Counted from the first letter of the stretch, positions 47,860 through 57,176 are shown. The stretch: 64,000 nucleotides of DNA from Microbacterium galbinum (GCF_023101185.1 NZ_CP078077.1:2881630-2945629); one strand, 5' to 3'. Notes: generated from the letters alone by a model not told the origin. Translations and numbers: made by a program.

Positions 47860-48932
47860 TTGTCCGTGCTCCCGTCGCCCGCCGTGGGTTTCTTACGCCG
47901 CCAGATCCCGCGGTCGGGGATCACCGGAACGCCGGTCACGGCGTTCGGACGCGTCTTGGGGGGATTCGCTCCACGGACGCGTCGCGCTCCGTCGAGGCCG
48001 GTGGGGATAACGGCCTGCATGCGGGGGATCGCGATCTCCTTCTCGGCCAGTGCCGAGCGCAGACGCTTGCGCAGCTCCTGAGCGACGTCGTCCTTCGCAT
48101 TCGCGCGGGCTTTGATCACGATGCGCACGACGAGGGCGTCGCCCTCGATCGATTCCAGGCCCCACAGCTCGGGCTTCTCGACGATTCGGGTGCGCCACTT
48201 CGGGTCCTTCGCGAGGGCGAGGGCGGTGTCGAGCATCGTCTGCTCGACCACTTCGAGATCGGAGTCGACGGGCACGCCGATGTCGATGATCGCGCGGGCC
48301 CAGCCCTGCGACATGTTGCCGATGCGCAGGACCTCGCCGTTGCGCACGTACCAGAGGGTGCCGTTGACATCGCGCACCTGCGTGATGCGCACGCTCACGT
48401 ACTCGACCACGCCGGTCGCGAGACCGAGGTCGACGACGTCGCCGATGCCGATCTGATCCTCGGCGACGAGGAAGATGCCGTTCAGCACGTCCTTGACGAT
48501 GTTCTGGGCGCCGAAACCGAGGCCGGCACCGACCGCGGCGGTCAGCAGCGTCAGGGAGCCGAGCAGGCTGTTGTCGATCGCGTTCACGATGAGCACGAGC
48601 GCGATGATCACCAGCATCACGTTCACGATGTTCTGGAGGATCGACCCCAGGGTGCGTGTGCGCTGCACGAGGCGCATGTCGGCGAGCGGTGAGCGTTCCA
48701 GGGCCTGCGTGTCGTCGACGGATGCCTTGTTCTTCGCGCTGTCGACGATGCGGTGCACGACCCGACGGATGACCACGCGCAGCACGAGGGCGATGAGCAC
48801 GCAGCTCACGATGATGATCGCGACGGCGAGGGCCTTCATGCCCACTTCACCGAGAACGCGGACGACGTCCGCCCAGATCGCTGGGACGTCGGTCGGCTCG
48901 ACAGGATCGGTGTTCTCGAACGGAATGATCAT
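47856..48932 (-). CDS. mscS: Small-conductance mechanosensitive channel (MscS family)
   Basis: A 358-residue membrane channel that opens on osmotic downshock. It has an N-terminal TM ([20 protein letters not shown]), two further TMs, the Gly/Ala-rich pore helix ([19 protein letters not shown]) and the beta-domain ([20 protein letters not shown]). The C-terminal tail is proline- and charge-rich. Start choice: an ATG two codons upstream (48938) is only 2 nt from TAGAAT, so the second ATG (8 nt away) is preferred for a leaderless transcript. First gene of the mscS-glbO-FAD dehydrogenase unit. Confidence 0.88.
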   Translation of the reverse strand: MIIPFENTDPVEPTDVPAIWADVVRVLGEVGMKALAVAIIIVSCVLIALVLRVVIRRVVHRIVDSAKNKASVDDTQALERSPLADMRLVQRTRTLGSILQNIVNVMLVIIALVLIVNAIDNSLLGSLTLLTAAVGAGLGFGAQNIVKDVLNGIFLVAEDQIGIGDVVDLGLATGVVEYVSVRITQVRDVNGTLWYVRNGEVLRIGNMSQGWARAIIDIGVPVDSDLEVVEQTMLDTALALAKDPKWRTRIVEKPELWGLESIEGDALVVRIVIKARANAKDDVAQELRKRLRSALAEKEIAIPRMQAVIPTGLDGARRVRGANPPKTRPNAVTGVPVIPDRGIWRRKKPTAGDGSTDK

Positions 48933-48940
48933 CGCCATCG

Positions 48941-48946
48941 ATTCTA
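48941..48946 (-). promoter_or_regulatory. -10-like TAGAAT for mscS
   Basis: On the minus strand TAGAAT lies 8 nt before the preferred ATG. Confidence 0.5.
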
Positions 48947-48980
48947 GCGATCGGGTCTCGGCGCGGGCTGGGTACGAGAA

Positions 48981-49019
48981 GGGGCCCGGGGCGACGTCGT
49001 CAGACGCACCCCGGGCCCC
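48981..49019 (-). terminator. Intrinsic terminator after pepN
   Basis: An 11-bp perfect stem (GGGGCCCGGGG with CCCCGGGCCCC) around a 17-nt loop, followed by TTCTC on the minus strand, 14 nt after the pepN stop. Confidence 0.8.
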
Positions 49020-49032
49020 GTCACGCAGACGG

Positions 49033-51585
49033 TCAGTCGTCGCTGTCGCGGGACTGCGCGGTGAGCGCGCGCTCGACGTCGGCGAGGTTCTCGAGCACGA
49101 GGCGGCGCAGCGCCGGCGCGGCATCCTGATGCTCGGACAGCCACGCGCGCGTCGCGTCGCGAAGAGCGACATCGGCCAGTGCCGTCGGGAACAGACCCGT
49201 CACGAGGTACTGCGCGATCTGATAGGTGCGCGACTCCCACACGGGGAGGAGCATCTCGAAGTACGGCCCGACGAACTCGCGGAGAGCTTCGGTACCCGCG
49301 GGGTGCACGAAGCCGAGAGCCGCGGAGCGGACGATCGTGTTCGGGGCATCGTCGCGGTCGACGAGAGAGGCCCACGCCGCCTTCTTGGATGCGACGTCGG
49401 GGAGAGCAGCACGTGCCTGCGCGGCGAACTCGCCACCCTTGGAGGTGTTGTCCGCGGCGAGAGCGGCGTCGATCGTCGCGGCATCCGTGGCCCCGATGGT
49501 CGCGAGGCCCACCAGCAGCTGCCAGCTCAGGTCGGCATCGATCTCGAGACCGGGCAGCGTCTCCTCGCCCGAGCGCAGGCGACCGACGATGCCCGCGTGC
49601 TCCGGCGTCACGAGAGAGGTGGCGAAGGCGGTGACGAACTGCAGCTGGCTGTCGCTGCCGGCCTCGGCCGACTCGGCGAGTGCCCACAGGCCGTCGGCGA
49701 CCTTGAGTCGCGCCGCGTCGCGCTCCTCGGGCGCGACGTAGAGCGTCGCCGCCGTGCGCAGCTGCGCGAGCGTCGTGCGCACGGTCGTCGACTCGCTCTC
49801 CCGGCCGATGTTGCCGAGCACGAGATCGATGTAGTCGGATGCCGCGCTCTCGGCGTCGCGGGTCTGATCCCACGCCGCACCCCAGACGAGCGAGCGCGCG
49901 AGCGGATCGTGGATGTCGGCGAGGTGCGCGATCGCCGTCGCGAGCGAGCGCTCGTCGAGGCGGATCTTCGCATAGGCGAGGTCCTGGTCGTTCAGCAGCA
50001 CGAGGTCGGGCTGGGCCAGGCCCTGCAGCTCCGGCACCTCGGTGCGATCGCCGTCGACGTCGACCTCGACGTAGTGCGTGCGGCTGAGTGCACCGTCGGT
50101 CAGGTTGTAGAACCCGATGCCCAGACGGTGTGGGCGGATCGTCGGGTAGTCGGCCGGGGCGGTCTGCGTCACGGCGAAGCGCGAGATCGTGCCGTTGCCG
50201 TCCTCCGCGATGACGGGCTCGAGGGTGTTGACCCCCGCGGTCTCGAGCCACTTCTTCGACCACGTGCTCAGGTCGCGTCCGCTGGTCGCCTCGAGCTCGA
50301 CGAGCAGATCGCTCAGCTCGGTGTTGCCCCACGAGTGCTTCTGGAAGTACTGCGAGACACCGGCGAAGAAGGCCTCGATGCCCACCCACGCGGCGAGCTG
50401 CTTGAGCACGGAGCCGCCCTTGGCGTACGTGATGCCGTCGAAGTTGACCTGCACGTCCTCGAGGTCGTTGATCTCGGCGACGATCGGGTGCGTCGACGGG
50501 AGCTGGTCCTGGCGGTACGCCCAGGTCTTCTCCATCGCGTTGAAGGTCGTCCATGCCTCGGTCCACTCGGTGGCCTCGGCGGTCGCGATGGTCGACGCCC
50601 ACTCGGCGAACGACTCGTTCAGCCAGAGGTCGTTCCACCACTTCATGGTCACCAGATCGCCGAACCACATGTGTGCGAGCTCGTGGAGGATCGTGACGAC
50701 ACGACGCTCCTTCACGGCATCCGTCACCTTGCTGCGGAAGACGTAGGTCTCGGTGAAGGTGACAGCGCCGGCGTTCTCCATGGCTCCGGCGTTGAACTCC
50801 GGTACGAAGAGCTGATCGTACTTGGCGAACGGGTAGGGAACGCCGAACTTGGACTCGTAGTAGGCGAAGCCCTCACGGGTCTTGTCGAAGATGTAGTCGG
50901 CGTCGAGGTGCTGCCAGAGGCTCTTGCGTCCGTAGACGCCGAGGGGGATGACGCGGCCGGATGCGCTCGTGAGCTCGGAGAAGGTCGACTCGTACGGGCC
51001 GGCGATCAGGGCCGTGATGTACGAGGAGATGCGGGGGGTCGGCTCGAAGCCCCAGGTCGCGGTGACGTCGTCGTCGTGCACGATGGGCTCGGGCGTGGGG
51101 GAGTTCGAGATCACCTTCCAGGCGGCGGGCGCCGTGATCGTGAACTGGAACGTGGCCTTCAGATCGGGCTGCTCGAACACCGCGAACACGCGACGGGAGT
51201 CGGGCACCTCGAACTGGGAGTAGAGGTAGACCTCGCCGTCGACGGGGTCGACGAAGCGGTGCAGGCCCTCGCCCGTGTTCGTGTAGAGGCAGTCGGCGTC
51301 GACGACCAGCACGTTCTCGGCCTGCAGGCCCGTGAGGGTGATGCGCGAATCCGCGAAGACCTCGTTCGGGTCGAGCTGCTCGCCGTTGAGCGAGATCTCG
51401 CGCACGTCGCGCGCGATCAGATCGATGAACGTGAAGCTGTCGGGCGTCGCGGTGAAGCGGACGACGCTCCGGGATCCGAAGATCTCGGCGCCCTTCGTCA
51501 GGTCGAGTGCGATGTCGTACGACTCGGTGCCGACGACGTCGCGACGCTCCTGCGCTTCGATACGGGTGAGGTTCTCTCCAGGCAC
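49033..51585 (-). CDS. pepN: Aminopeptidase N (M1 family)
   Basis: A zinc aminopeptidase of 850 residues that removes N-terminal residues from peptides in the cytoplasm. The GAMEN motif (AGAMENAG) and the zinc site HELAH (His301, Glu302, His305) with Glu324 in NESFAEW are intact. A long helical C-terminal domain completes the M1 fold. The GTG at 51585 follows GGGAG at 7-nt spacing and gives the usual actinobacterial N-terminus (PGENLTRIEAQER); a longer in-frame start is not needed. Confidence 0.95.
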   Translation of the reverse strand: MPGENLTRIEAQERRDVVGTESYDIALDLTKGAEIFGSRSVVRFTATPDSFTFIDLIARDVREISLNGEQLDPNEVFADSRITLTGLQAENVLVVDADCLYTNTGEGLHRFVDPVDGEVYLYSQFEVPDSRRVFAVFEQPDLKATFQFTITAPAAWKVISNSPTPEPIVHDDDVTATWGFEPTPRISSYITALIAGPYESTFSELTSASGRVIPLGVYGRKSLWQHLDADYIFDKTREGFAYYESKFGVPYPFAKYDQLFVPEFNAGAMENAGAVTFTETYVFRSKVTDAVKERRVVTILHELAHMWFGDLVTMKWWNDLWLNESFAEWASTIATAEATEWTEAWTTFNAMEKTWAYRQDQLPSTHPIVAEINDLEDVQVNFDGITYAKGGSVLKQLAAWVGIEAFFAGVSQYFQKHSWGNTELSDLLVELEATSGRDLSTWSKKWLETAGVNTLEPVIAEDGNGTISRFAVTQTAPADYPTIRPHRLGIGFYNLTDGALSRTHYVEVDVDGDRTEVPELQGLAQPDLVLLNDQDLAYAKIRLDERSLATAIAHLADIHDPLARSLVWGAAWDQTRDAESAASDYIDLVLGNIGRESESTTVRTTLAQLRTAATLYVAPEERDAARLKVADGLWALAESAEAGSDSQLQFVTAFATSLVTPEHAGIVGRLRSGEETLPGLEIDADLSWQLLVGLATIGATDAATIDAALAADNTSKGGEFAAQARAALPDVASKKAAWASLVDRDDAPNTIVRSAALGFVHPAGTEALREFVGPYFEMLLPVWESRTYQIAQYLVTGLFPTALADVALRDATRAWLSEHQDAAPALRRLVLENLADVERALTAQSRDSDD

Positions 51586-51708
51586 AGCTTTACTCCCAGG
51601 GGTGAGGGGTCGTCGCCGGGGAATGGCGCAGTTGGCGCCGACGGCAACCATGACAGACTACGCCAGCGCGCGACCCTCGCCACTCCGTCGAGGTGAAAGG
51701 ATAGGAGG

Positions 51709-52893
51709 GTGAGCGCGATCGAACCCGTAGTCGTCCCCTTTGCCTCTGCTGCCGCGGCCGCAGGTGCAGCCATCGTCACGACCCCCGTCGCCTACGACGG
51801 GATCCTCCTCGCCGGCTTCGGCGGACCGGAGGGTCAGGAGGACGTGATCCCCTTCCTGCGCAATGTGACGCGAGGACGTGGCATCCCCGACGAGCGGCTC
51901 GAAGAGGTCGCGCATCACTACCGTCATTTCGGCGGCGTGAGTCCGATCAACGGTCAGAACCGCGCGCTCAAGGCGGCGCTCGAGGCCGAACTCGCCGCGC
52001 GGGGCATCGATCTGCCCGTGTACTGGGGCAACCGCAACTGGACGCCGTATCTCGCGGACGCGGTGACGACGGCATCCGACAACGGTCACTCGACGCTGCT
52101 CGCCTTCGCGACGAGCGCGTACAGCTCGTTCTCGAGCTGCCGGCAGTACCGCGAGGACTTCGCGGGCGTTCTGCAGGAGACCGGCCTCGGTGACAGCGTC
52201 ACGATCGACAAGATCCGTCCGTTCTACGACCACCCCGGATTCGTCGACGCCTTCGAGACCGGCGTCCGCGAAGCGATCGAGGGCTTCCTCGCCGACGGGA
52301 TCGCGGCATCCGACATCCAGATCCTGTTCTCCACGCACAGCATCCCGACGGAGGACGCGCAGCGCTCCGGCGCTCGCGACATCGACTGGGGTGAGGGCGG
52401 CGCGTACGCGGCGCAGCACGAGGCCGTCGCGGCCTGGGTGATGGACCGCGTGCTGCAGACGCTGCCGGCCGGTGCCGGTGTGTCGTGGGAGCTCGTCTAC
52501 CAGTCGCGCTCGGGCCCCCCGTCGCAGCCATGGCTCGACCCCGACGTGTGCGACGTCATCGCCGAGCTGCCCGGGCGCGGACGCCGGGCCGTCGCCGTCG
52601 TTCCGCTGGGCTTCATGAGCGACCACATGGAGGTGCTCTGGGACCTCGACACCGAGGCCAAGGAAGCGGCGGAGGAAGCGGGACTCGCCTTCACCCGCAC
52701 GCCCACCCCGGGTGTGTCGCCCACGTTCGTCGCCGGGATCGTCGACCTGATCCAGGAGCGTCTCGAGGGGCGTCCGCGGAGTGAGCGCCAGCACCTGACC
52801 GACCTTCCGGGCGGTTTCGACGTCTGCCGTCCCGGCTGCTGCGAGAACGTGCGCGCCGGCTTCAAGCCGGCGGCCGCGGGCGTCGCCCCGTAG
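51709..52893 (+). CDS. hemH: Ferrochelatase (coproporphyrin ferrochelatase type)
   Basis: Inserts iron into the porphyrin ring in haem synthesis; in Actinobacteria the substrate is coproporphyrin III (CpfC). The 394-residue protein has an Ala-rich N-terminal extension, LLAGFGGPEGQEDVIPFL, HFGGVSPINGQNR and FSTHSIPTED (catalytic His). Cys144 (SSCRQYRED) and C-terminal Cys373, Cys377, Cys378 (DVCRPGCCENV) are well placed for the [2Fe-2S] cluster known in actinobacterial ferrochelatases. Start GTG with AAAGGA upstream. Alone between pepN and rpiB. Confidence 0.95.
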   Translation: MSAIEPVVVPFASAAAAAGAAIVTTPVAYDGILLAGFGGPEGQEDVIPFLRNVTRGRGIPDERLEEVAHHYRHFGGVSPINGQNRALKAALEAELAARGIDLPVYWGNRNWTPYLADAVTTASDNGHSTLLAFATSAYSSFSSCRQYREDFAGVLQETGLGDSVTIDKIRPFYDHPGFVDAFETGVREAIEGFLADGIAASDIQILFSTHSIPTEDAQRSGARDIDWGEGGAYAAQHEAVAAWVMDRVLQTLPAGAGVSWELVYQSRSGPPSQPWLDPDVCDVIAELPGRGRRAVAVVPLGFMSDHMEVLWDLDTEAKEAAEEAGLAFTRTPTPGVSPTFVAGIVDLIQERLEGRPRSERQHLTDLPGGFDVCRPGCCENVRAGFKPAAAGVAP

Positions 52894-52918
52894 TCCGACG
52901 CGATGTCGGTGGCGTCAA

Positions 52919-52924
52919 TAGAAT
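52919..52924 (+). promoter_or_regulatory. -10-like TAGAAT for rpiB
   Basis: TAGAAT ends 7 nt before the ATG at 52932; GGAGG lies between them, so either leaderless or SD-led initiation is possible. Confidence 0.5.
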
Positions 52925-52931
52925 GGAGGCC

Positions 52932-53417
52932 ATGCGCATCCACATCGCCACCGATCACGCCGGTCTCGAGTTCTCGACCCAGTTGCAGGAGCATCTGCGC
53001 GCGGCGGGCCACGATGTCACCGATCATGGGCCGATCGCGTACGACGCGCTCGACGACTACCCGGCGTTCTGCATCCGTGCCGCACAGGCCGTCGTCGCCG
53101 ACCAGGCCGCGGGGATCGAAGCCGCCGGCATCGTCTTCGGCGGGTCGGGCAACGGCGAGCAGATCGCGGCGAACAAGGTGCAGGGCATCCGCGCCGCGCT
53201 CGTCTGGAACCTGTCGACCGCCGAGCTCGCCCGCGAGCACAACGACGCGAACGTGATCTCGATCGGCGCCCGTCAGCACACGTACGACGAGGTCACGTCG
53301 TTCATCGATCTCTTCCTCGCCACGCCCTTCTCGGGCGAGGAGCGCCACGTTCGCCGGATCGGGCAGATCGCCGACTTCGAGCGCGACGGCTCACTGCTGC
53401 CGGACCCGCGGGCCTGA
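52932..53417 (+). CDS. rpiB: Ribose-5-phosphate isomerase B (actinobacterial type)
   Basis: Interconverts ribose-5-phosphate and ribulose-5-phosphate. The 161-residue protein begins MRIHIATDHAGLEF and has FGGSGNGEQIAANKV. Here Glu takes the place of the catalytic Cys of E. coli RpiB, as in the Mycobacterium tuberculosis enzyme (Glu75). HNDANVISIGARQ follows. An in-frame start 3 codons upstream is not supported by the TAGAAT position. A DNA glycosylase gene starts 1 nt after the stop. Confidence 0.94.
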   Translation: MRIHIATDHAGLEFSTQLQEHLRAAGHDVTDHGPIAYDALDDYPAFCIRAAQAVVADQAAGIEAAGIVFGGSGNGEQIAANKVQGIRAALVWNLSTAELAREHNDANVISIGARQHTYDEVTSFIDLFLATPFSGEERHVRRIGQIADFERDGSLLPDPRA

Positions 53418-53418
53418 C

Positions 53419-54417
53419 ATGCCCGAGGGTCATTCCGTCCACCGGATCGCGCGCCAGTTCGACCGCAACTTCATCGGGAAGACGCTCTCCGCCTCCAGCC
53501 CGCAGGGCCGATTCGCCGAGGGGGCCGCGGTTCTCGACGGCCGATCCGCCGTGAGCGTGCAGGCCGTCGGCAAGCAGATGTTCCTCGAGGCCGAGGGCGA
53601 CGTGTGGCTGCGCGTGCACCTCGGCCTCTACGGCGCCTGGGACTTCGCGGGGGAGATCCTCGTCGACCCGACGATCGCCTCGGCGAACGGTCGGATGGGG
53701 CAGACCAACCAGCGCGGCACGGTCATCGACGAGGAGATCCTCGACGACGCCGGAGAGAACTCGCTCGCGTCGATCGGCGCCCCGCGGCGCACGCGCGTGC
53801 ATGTGCGCATGTCGGAGCAGACCAAGGGCCTCGCCGACGAGGGCGTGGAGTGGCCGCCGCCCGTGGTCGGGCAGGTGCGGCTGCGTCTGATGACCGACAT
53901 CACCGCCGCCGATCTCCGCGGCCCCACCGCGTGCGTCCTGCAGACCCCCGACGAGATGCTCGCGACCATCGCGAAGCTCGGACCGGACCCGCTCGTCGGA
54001 GACCCCGTCGAGAACGAGGAGCGCTTCGTCCGCGCGGTGCGCAAGAAGCAGACCGTCATCGCCCTGCTCCTGATGGACCAGTCGGTCGTGAGCGGCATCG
54101 GAAACGTGTACCGCGCCGAGATGCTCTATCGGCAGCGGCTCAACCCGCACACCCCGGGACGCGACGTTCCCGAGGACGTCGTGCGTGCCCTCTGGCACGA
54201 TTGGGTGCGGCTGCTGGCGATCGGCGTCGAGACCGGCCAGATGATGACGATGGACGACCTGTCGCCCGAGCGGTACCGAGCGGCCATGGCGAGCCGTGAC
54301 GACAGGCACTGGGTCTACCACCGAGCGGGTCTGCCGTGTCGCGTGTGCGGTACCGAGATCGCCCTCGAGGAGATCGGCGCGCGCAAGCTCTACTGGTGCC
54401 CGCGCTGCCAGGCGTGA
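53419..54417 (+). CDS. nei: Fpg/Nei family DNA glycosylase (Nei2-like)
   Basis: A base-excision glycosylase/AP lyase for oxidised pyrimidines, 332 residues. The catalytic N-terminus is MPEGHSVHR (Pro2 nucleophile after Met removal, Glu3). An H2TH region has QSVVSGIGNVYRAEMLYRQR, and the C-terminal zinc finger has CRVCGTE and WCPRCQA. The GH after PEG resembles mycobacterial Nei2. At 332 residues it is longer than E. coli Nei, with a central insertion rich in Asn/Glu (GMVIDEEILDD-type segment). Probably co-transcribed with rpiB. Confidence 0.9.
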   Translation: MPEGHSVHRIARQFDRNFIGKTLSASSPQGRFAEGAAVLDGRSAVSVQAVGKQMFLEAEGDVWLRVHLGLYGAWDFAGEILVDPTIASANGRMGQTNQRGTVIDEEILDDAGENSLASIGAPRRTRVHVRMSEQTKGLADEGVEWPPPVVGQVRLRLMTDITAADLRGPTACVLQTPDEMLATIAKLGPDPLVGDPVENEERFVRAVRKKQTVIALLLMDQSVVSGIGNVYRAEMLYRQRLNPHTPGRDVPEDVVRALWHDWVRLLAIGVETGQMMTMDDLSPERYRAAMASRDDRHWVYHRAGLPCRVCGTEIALEEIGARKLYWCPRCQA

Positions 54418-54440
54418 GATCCCGGGCTCGAGTCGAGTCC

Positions 54441-54446
54441 TAGGCT
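54441..54446 (+). promoter_or_regulatory. -10-like TAGGCT before the FMN-binding protein
   Basis: TAGGCT ends 6 nt before the ATG at 54453. Confidence 0.55.
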
Positions 54447-54452
54447 GGGAGG

Positions 54453-55094
54453 ATGCGTCAGAATCCCAGCTTCACTCTCGCCGATCAGGCGGAGATCCGT
54501 CGCGTGATCGCGGCGAATCCCTGGGCCACGATCACGAGCAGCACCGCCGATGGACTCGTCGCCTCGCACTACGCCGTACTGCTGGACGACGCGAGCGACG
54601 ACCTGACGGTGGTGGGTCACGTCGGCCGGCCCGATGACCTCATCCACGGACTCGGCGACGGTGAGATCCTCATCGTCTTCCAGGGGCCGCACGGTTACAT
54701 CTCGCCGGGTTGGTACGGCGATGTCGCCGCTGTGCCGACCTGGAACTACACCGCGGTGCACCTGTCGGGCGTGCCCGAGATCCTGAGCGCCGACGAGAAC
54801 CTCGCGGTGCTGGACCGTCTCGTCGACCGTTTCGAGAGTGAGCTTCCCGATCCGCGACGGATGTGGGAGCGGCCGAACGATGCGGCCTTCATCGAGCGTC
54901 TTGCGGCCGGCACCGTCGGCTTCCGGTTGACCCCGACGCGCGTGGTCGCGAAGCGCAAGCTCAGCCAGAACAAGCCCGCGGAGACGATCGAAACGGTCAT
55001 CGGCGAACTGAACGGCGAGGGGCCGTACGCCAACCCGGCGTTGGCATCGGAGATGCGTCGGGCGCAGGACGCACGGAAGGAGAAGCGGGCATGA
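54453..55094 (+). CDS. FMN-binding negative transcriptional regulator family (PaiB-like)
   Basis: A 213-residue protein of the PaiB family, flavin-reductase-like split-barrel. Motifs: IRRVIAANPWATITSS, GHVGRPDDLIH, IVFQGPHGYISPGWY and VPTWNYTAVHLSG, which form the FMN site in this family. C-terminal KLSQNKPAETIETVIGEL is also typical. PaiB represses sporulation genes in Bacillus; in Actinobacteria the function is unknown and it may be an enzyme. The stop overlaps the amidohydrolase gene (ATGA). Confidence 0.88.
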   Translation: MRQNPSFTLADQAEIRRVIAANPWATITSSTADGLVASHYAVLLDDASDDLTVVGHVGRPDDLIHGLGDGEILIVFQGPHGYISPGWYGDVAAVPTWNYTAVHLSGVPEILSADENLAVLDRLVDRFESELPDPRRMWERPNDAAFIERLAAGTVGFRLTPTRVVAKRKLSQNKPAETIETVIGELNGEGPYANPALASEMRRAQDARKEKRA

Positions 55095-56587
55095 GCGTCG
55101 TCGGTGACGAGGTCGGGATGATCCGCGGGGTTCGCATCGCCGGACCCGGTCGCGAGTTCCTGATCGACGAGGAGCCGGTGGACATCGTGATCGCGGACGG
55201 ACGGATCGCCGACATCGCGCCCGCCGGCGCCCTGCGCCCGACCGGTGCGGTGCTCGATGCCGAGGGGGCGTGGGCGGTGCCGGGGCTCTGGGACAACCAC
55301 GTGCACACGGTGCAGTGGGCGTTGGCGGCCGAGCGCGAATCGCTGGGTGACACGCCCTCGGCCGCCGAGGCGGCGTCCCGGATGGGGGCGGTCGCGCCTC
55401 TGTCGGACGGGCGGCGCGTGGGAACGGGGTATCGCGACGCGCTCTGGGACGACCGCCCGACGCTCGCCGTGTTGGACGCGGCGACCGGTGAGGTGCCGAC
55501 GTACCTCATCAACGCCGACGTGCACAGCGTGTGGCTGAACTCCGCGGCGCTGCGGCGCGAGGGCATGTCGACCACCGACGGGGTGCTGCGCGAGGAGGGG
55601 GCATTCGAGATCTCGCGCCGTCTGAACGCGGTCGACCCCGAGCATGCGGACCGCGCAGTGCAGAAGGCGGGGGAGGAGGCCGCGGCTCGCGGGGTGACCG
55701 GGATCGTCGACTTCGACATGGCCTGGAACGCGGATGCCTGGCCGCGCCGTGTCGCGAGCGGGTTCGCCGCGCACCGGGTGGAGTTCGCGGTGTACCCGTT
55801 CGACCTGGCCCGGGCGGTGGCGGAGGGTCTTCGTACCGGTGAGCTCGTTGACGATGCGGACCTTCCGCAGGCGGGACGAGGCCTCATCCGGGTGGGACCG
55901 TTGAAGATCATCAGCGACGGCTCGCTCGGCACGCGGACCGCGGCGTGCACGCACGCGTACCCGGGCGATCCCTACAACTTCGGGGTGATGACGGTTCCCC
56001 GCGAGGAGCTGATCGGACTGCTCACCACCGCCACCGGCGCGGGCCTCGCCGTCGCCGTGCACGCGATCGGCGATCGCGCGGCCTCCACCGCGCTGGACGC
56101 CTTCGCCATGACCGGGGCCGTGGGCTCCATCGAGCACGCGCAGCTCGTCCGGCACGCCGATCTCGCACGATTCGCCCGACTCGGCGTCACCGCGAGTGTG
56201 CAGCCGCAGCACGCGATCGACGACCGCGATCTCGCGGAGCGGCTGTGGGCGACGCAGGATTCCCTGGGGTATCCGCTCGCATCGCTGTTCGCCGCGGGGG
56301 CCGATGTGAGGTTCGGTTCCGATGCACCGGTGGCTGCCCTCGACCCCTGGCAGGCGATGGCCGCCGCCGTCACACGTACCGAGAACGCGCGCGACGCCTG
56401 GCATCCCGAGGAAGCGGTGACCTTCGATCAGGCGCTGCAGGCGAGCATCCGATCGACGAGCGTTCCCGGAGCTCGCGCCGACCTGGCGTTGTGCGCCGCG
56501 GATCCGCGGCGAGCGACGGGGACGCACCTGCGCGACATGCCGGTGGTCGCGACACTGCTCGCCGGTCGCGTCACCCACCGGGCCTGA
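55091..56587 (+). CDS. Amidohydrolase (YtcJ-like, Amidohydro_3)
   Basis: A 498-residue metal-dependent hydrolase of the amidohydrolase superfamily. The metal site is visible as VPGLWDNHVH (HxH), YLINADVHSVWLNS, EHAQLVRHADL and GSDAPVAALDPW (catalytic Asp). Members of this group often act on cyclic amides or N-acyl compounds; the substrate cannot be told. ATG at 55091 overlaps the PaiB-like stop by 4 nt; longer in-frame readings upstream are antisense. It ends at a strong terminator shared with dps. Confidence 0.85.
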   Translation: MSVVGDEVGMIRGVRIAGPGREFLIDEEPVDIVIADGRIADIAPAGALRPTGAVLDAEGAWAVPGLWDNHVHTVQWALAAERESLGDTPSAAEAASRMGAVAPLSDGRRVGTGYRDALWDDRPTLAVLDAATGEVPTYLINADVHSVWLNSAALRREGMSTTDGVLREEGAFEISRRLNAVDPEHADRAVQKAGEEAAARGVTGIVDFDMAWNADAWPRRVASGFAAHRVEFAVYPFDLARAVAEGLRTGELVDDADLPQAGRGLIRVGPLKIISDGSLGTRTAACTHAYPGDPYNFGVMTVPREELIGLLTTATGAGLAVAVHAIGDRAASTALDAFAMTGAVGSIEHAQLVRHADLARFARLGVTASVQPQHAIDDRDLAERLWATQDSLGYPLASLFAAGADVRFGSDAPVAALDPWQAMAAAVTRTENARDAWHPEEAVTFDQALQASIRSTSVPGARADLALCAADPRRATGTHLRDMPVVATLLAGRVTHRA

Positions 56588-56594
56588 ACAGGAC

Positions 56595-56627
56595 GAAGGG
56601 CCCCGGGATCGAATCCCGGGGCCCTTC
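56595..56627. terminator. Bidirectional terminator between the amidohydrolase gene and dps
   Basis: A perfect 14-bp stem (GAAGGGCCCCGGGA and complement) around a 5-nt loop lies between convergent genes. Followed by TGTCGTTC on plus and GTCCTGTT on minus. Confidence 0.85.
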
Positions 56628-56648
56628 TGTCGTTCTCGTGCGACGAGA

Positions 56649-57134
56649 TTACGCGGCGATGTGCGAGACGAGGAACCAACGGTCCTTCTCGAGGCCGCGC
56701 ATGATCTCGATCGCGACGTCCTGGCTCGTGAGGTCGACCTCGTCGAGGCCGTCGATCGCGGCCTTGGTGTCGACCAGGATCGCGTCGATGTCGGCGATCA
56801 CGGCGCGGACGAGTTCGTCCGACTGCGTGAAGCCGGCGGGGACGCCGGTCTCGCCGGCCTTCGCGGCGACCGCGCTCACACGGGCGTCGATCGGGAGACC
56901 GAGGGCGACGATGCGCTCCGCCGCGGTGTCGGCGAAGTCGCCGGCGTGGGCGACGATCGTGTCGAGGAGTTCGTGGACGCCGACGAAGTTGGCGCCGCGC
57001 ACGTGCCAGTGCGCCTGCTTGCCGTTGATCGTGAGCGCCTGCAGGCCCAGCACGACGGGCGAGAGGAACTGTGCGGCGGCAGCAGCCACGGTGGGGTCGC
57101 TGGCGGTGGTGGAAACGGTCTGTACCTTGCTCAT
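56649..57134 (-). CDS. dps: Dps family DNA-binding ferritin-like protein
   Basis: Dps forms a dodecamer that oxidises and stores iron and can protect DNA during stress. The 161-residue four-helix protein has the inter-subunit ferroxidase residues His42, His54, Asp58, Asp69 and Glu73 in HWHVRGANF, VHELLDTIV and FADTAAERI. The N-terminus is short and only weakly basic, so DNA binding may be weak. The ATG follows GGAGGA. A separate promoter is visible upstream. Confidence 0.94.
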   Translation of the reverse strand: MSKVQTVSTTASDPTVAAAAAQFLSPVVLGLQALTINGKQAHWHVRGANFVGVHELLDTIVAHAGDFADTAAERIVALGLPIDARVSAVAAKAGETGVPAGFTQSDELVRAVIADIDAILVDTKAAIDGLDEVDLTSQDVAIEIMRGLEKDRWFLVSHIAA

Positions 57135-57148
57135 CTTGTGCTCCTCCG

Positions 57149-57166
57149 AGGTGCCTTTTCGTACCT
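57149..57166 (-). promoter_or_regulatory. Imperfect palindrome in the dps leader
   Basis: AGGTGC and GTACCT are inverted repeats (5 of 6 bases) around CTTTTC, between the dps -10 and its ribosome binding site. It could be an operator; it does not match the DtxR spacing. Confidence 0.25.
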
Positions 57167-57176
57167 GATGAAGACA

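Noticed and set aside
48475..51696. A plus-strand open frame of 1073 codons opposite mscS and pepN.
   Set aside because: Antisense to an intact M1 peptidase with all active-site residues.
57149..57166. AGGTGC-N6-GTACCT in the dps leader as a second DtxR box.
   Set aside because: The AGGT and ACCT halves are separated by 10 nt rather than 7, so it does not fit the DtxR consensus.
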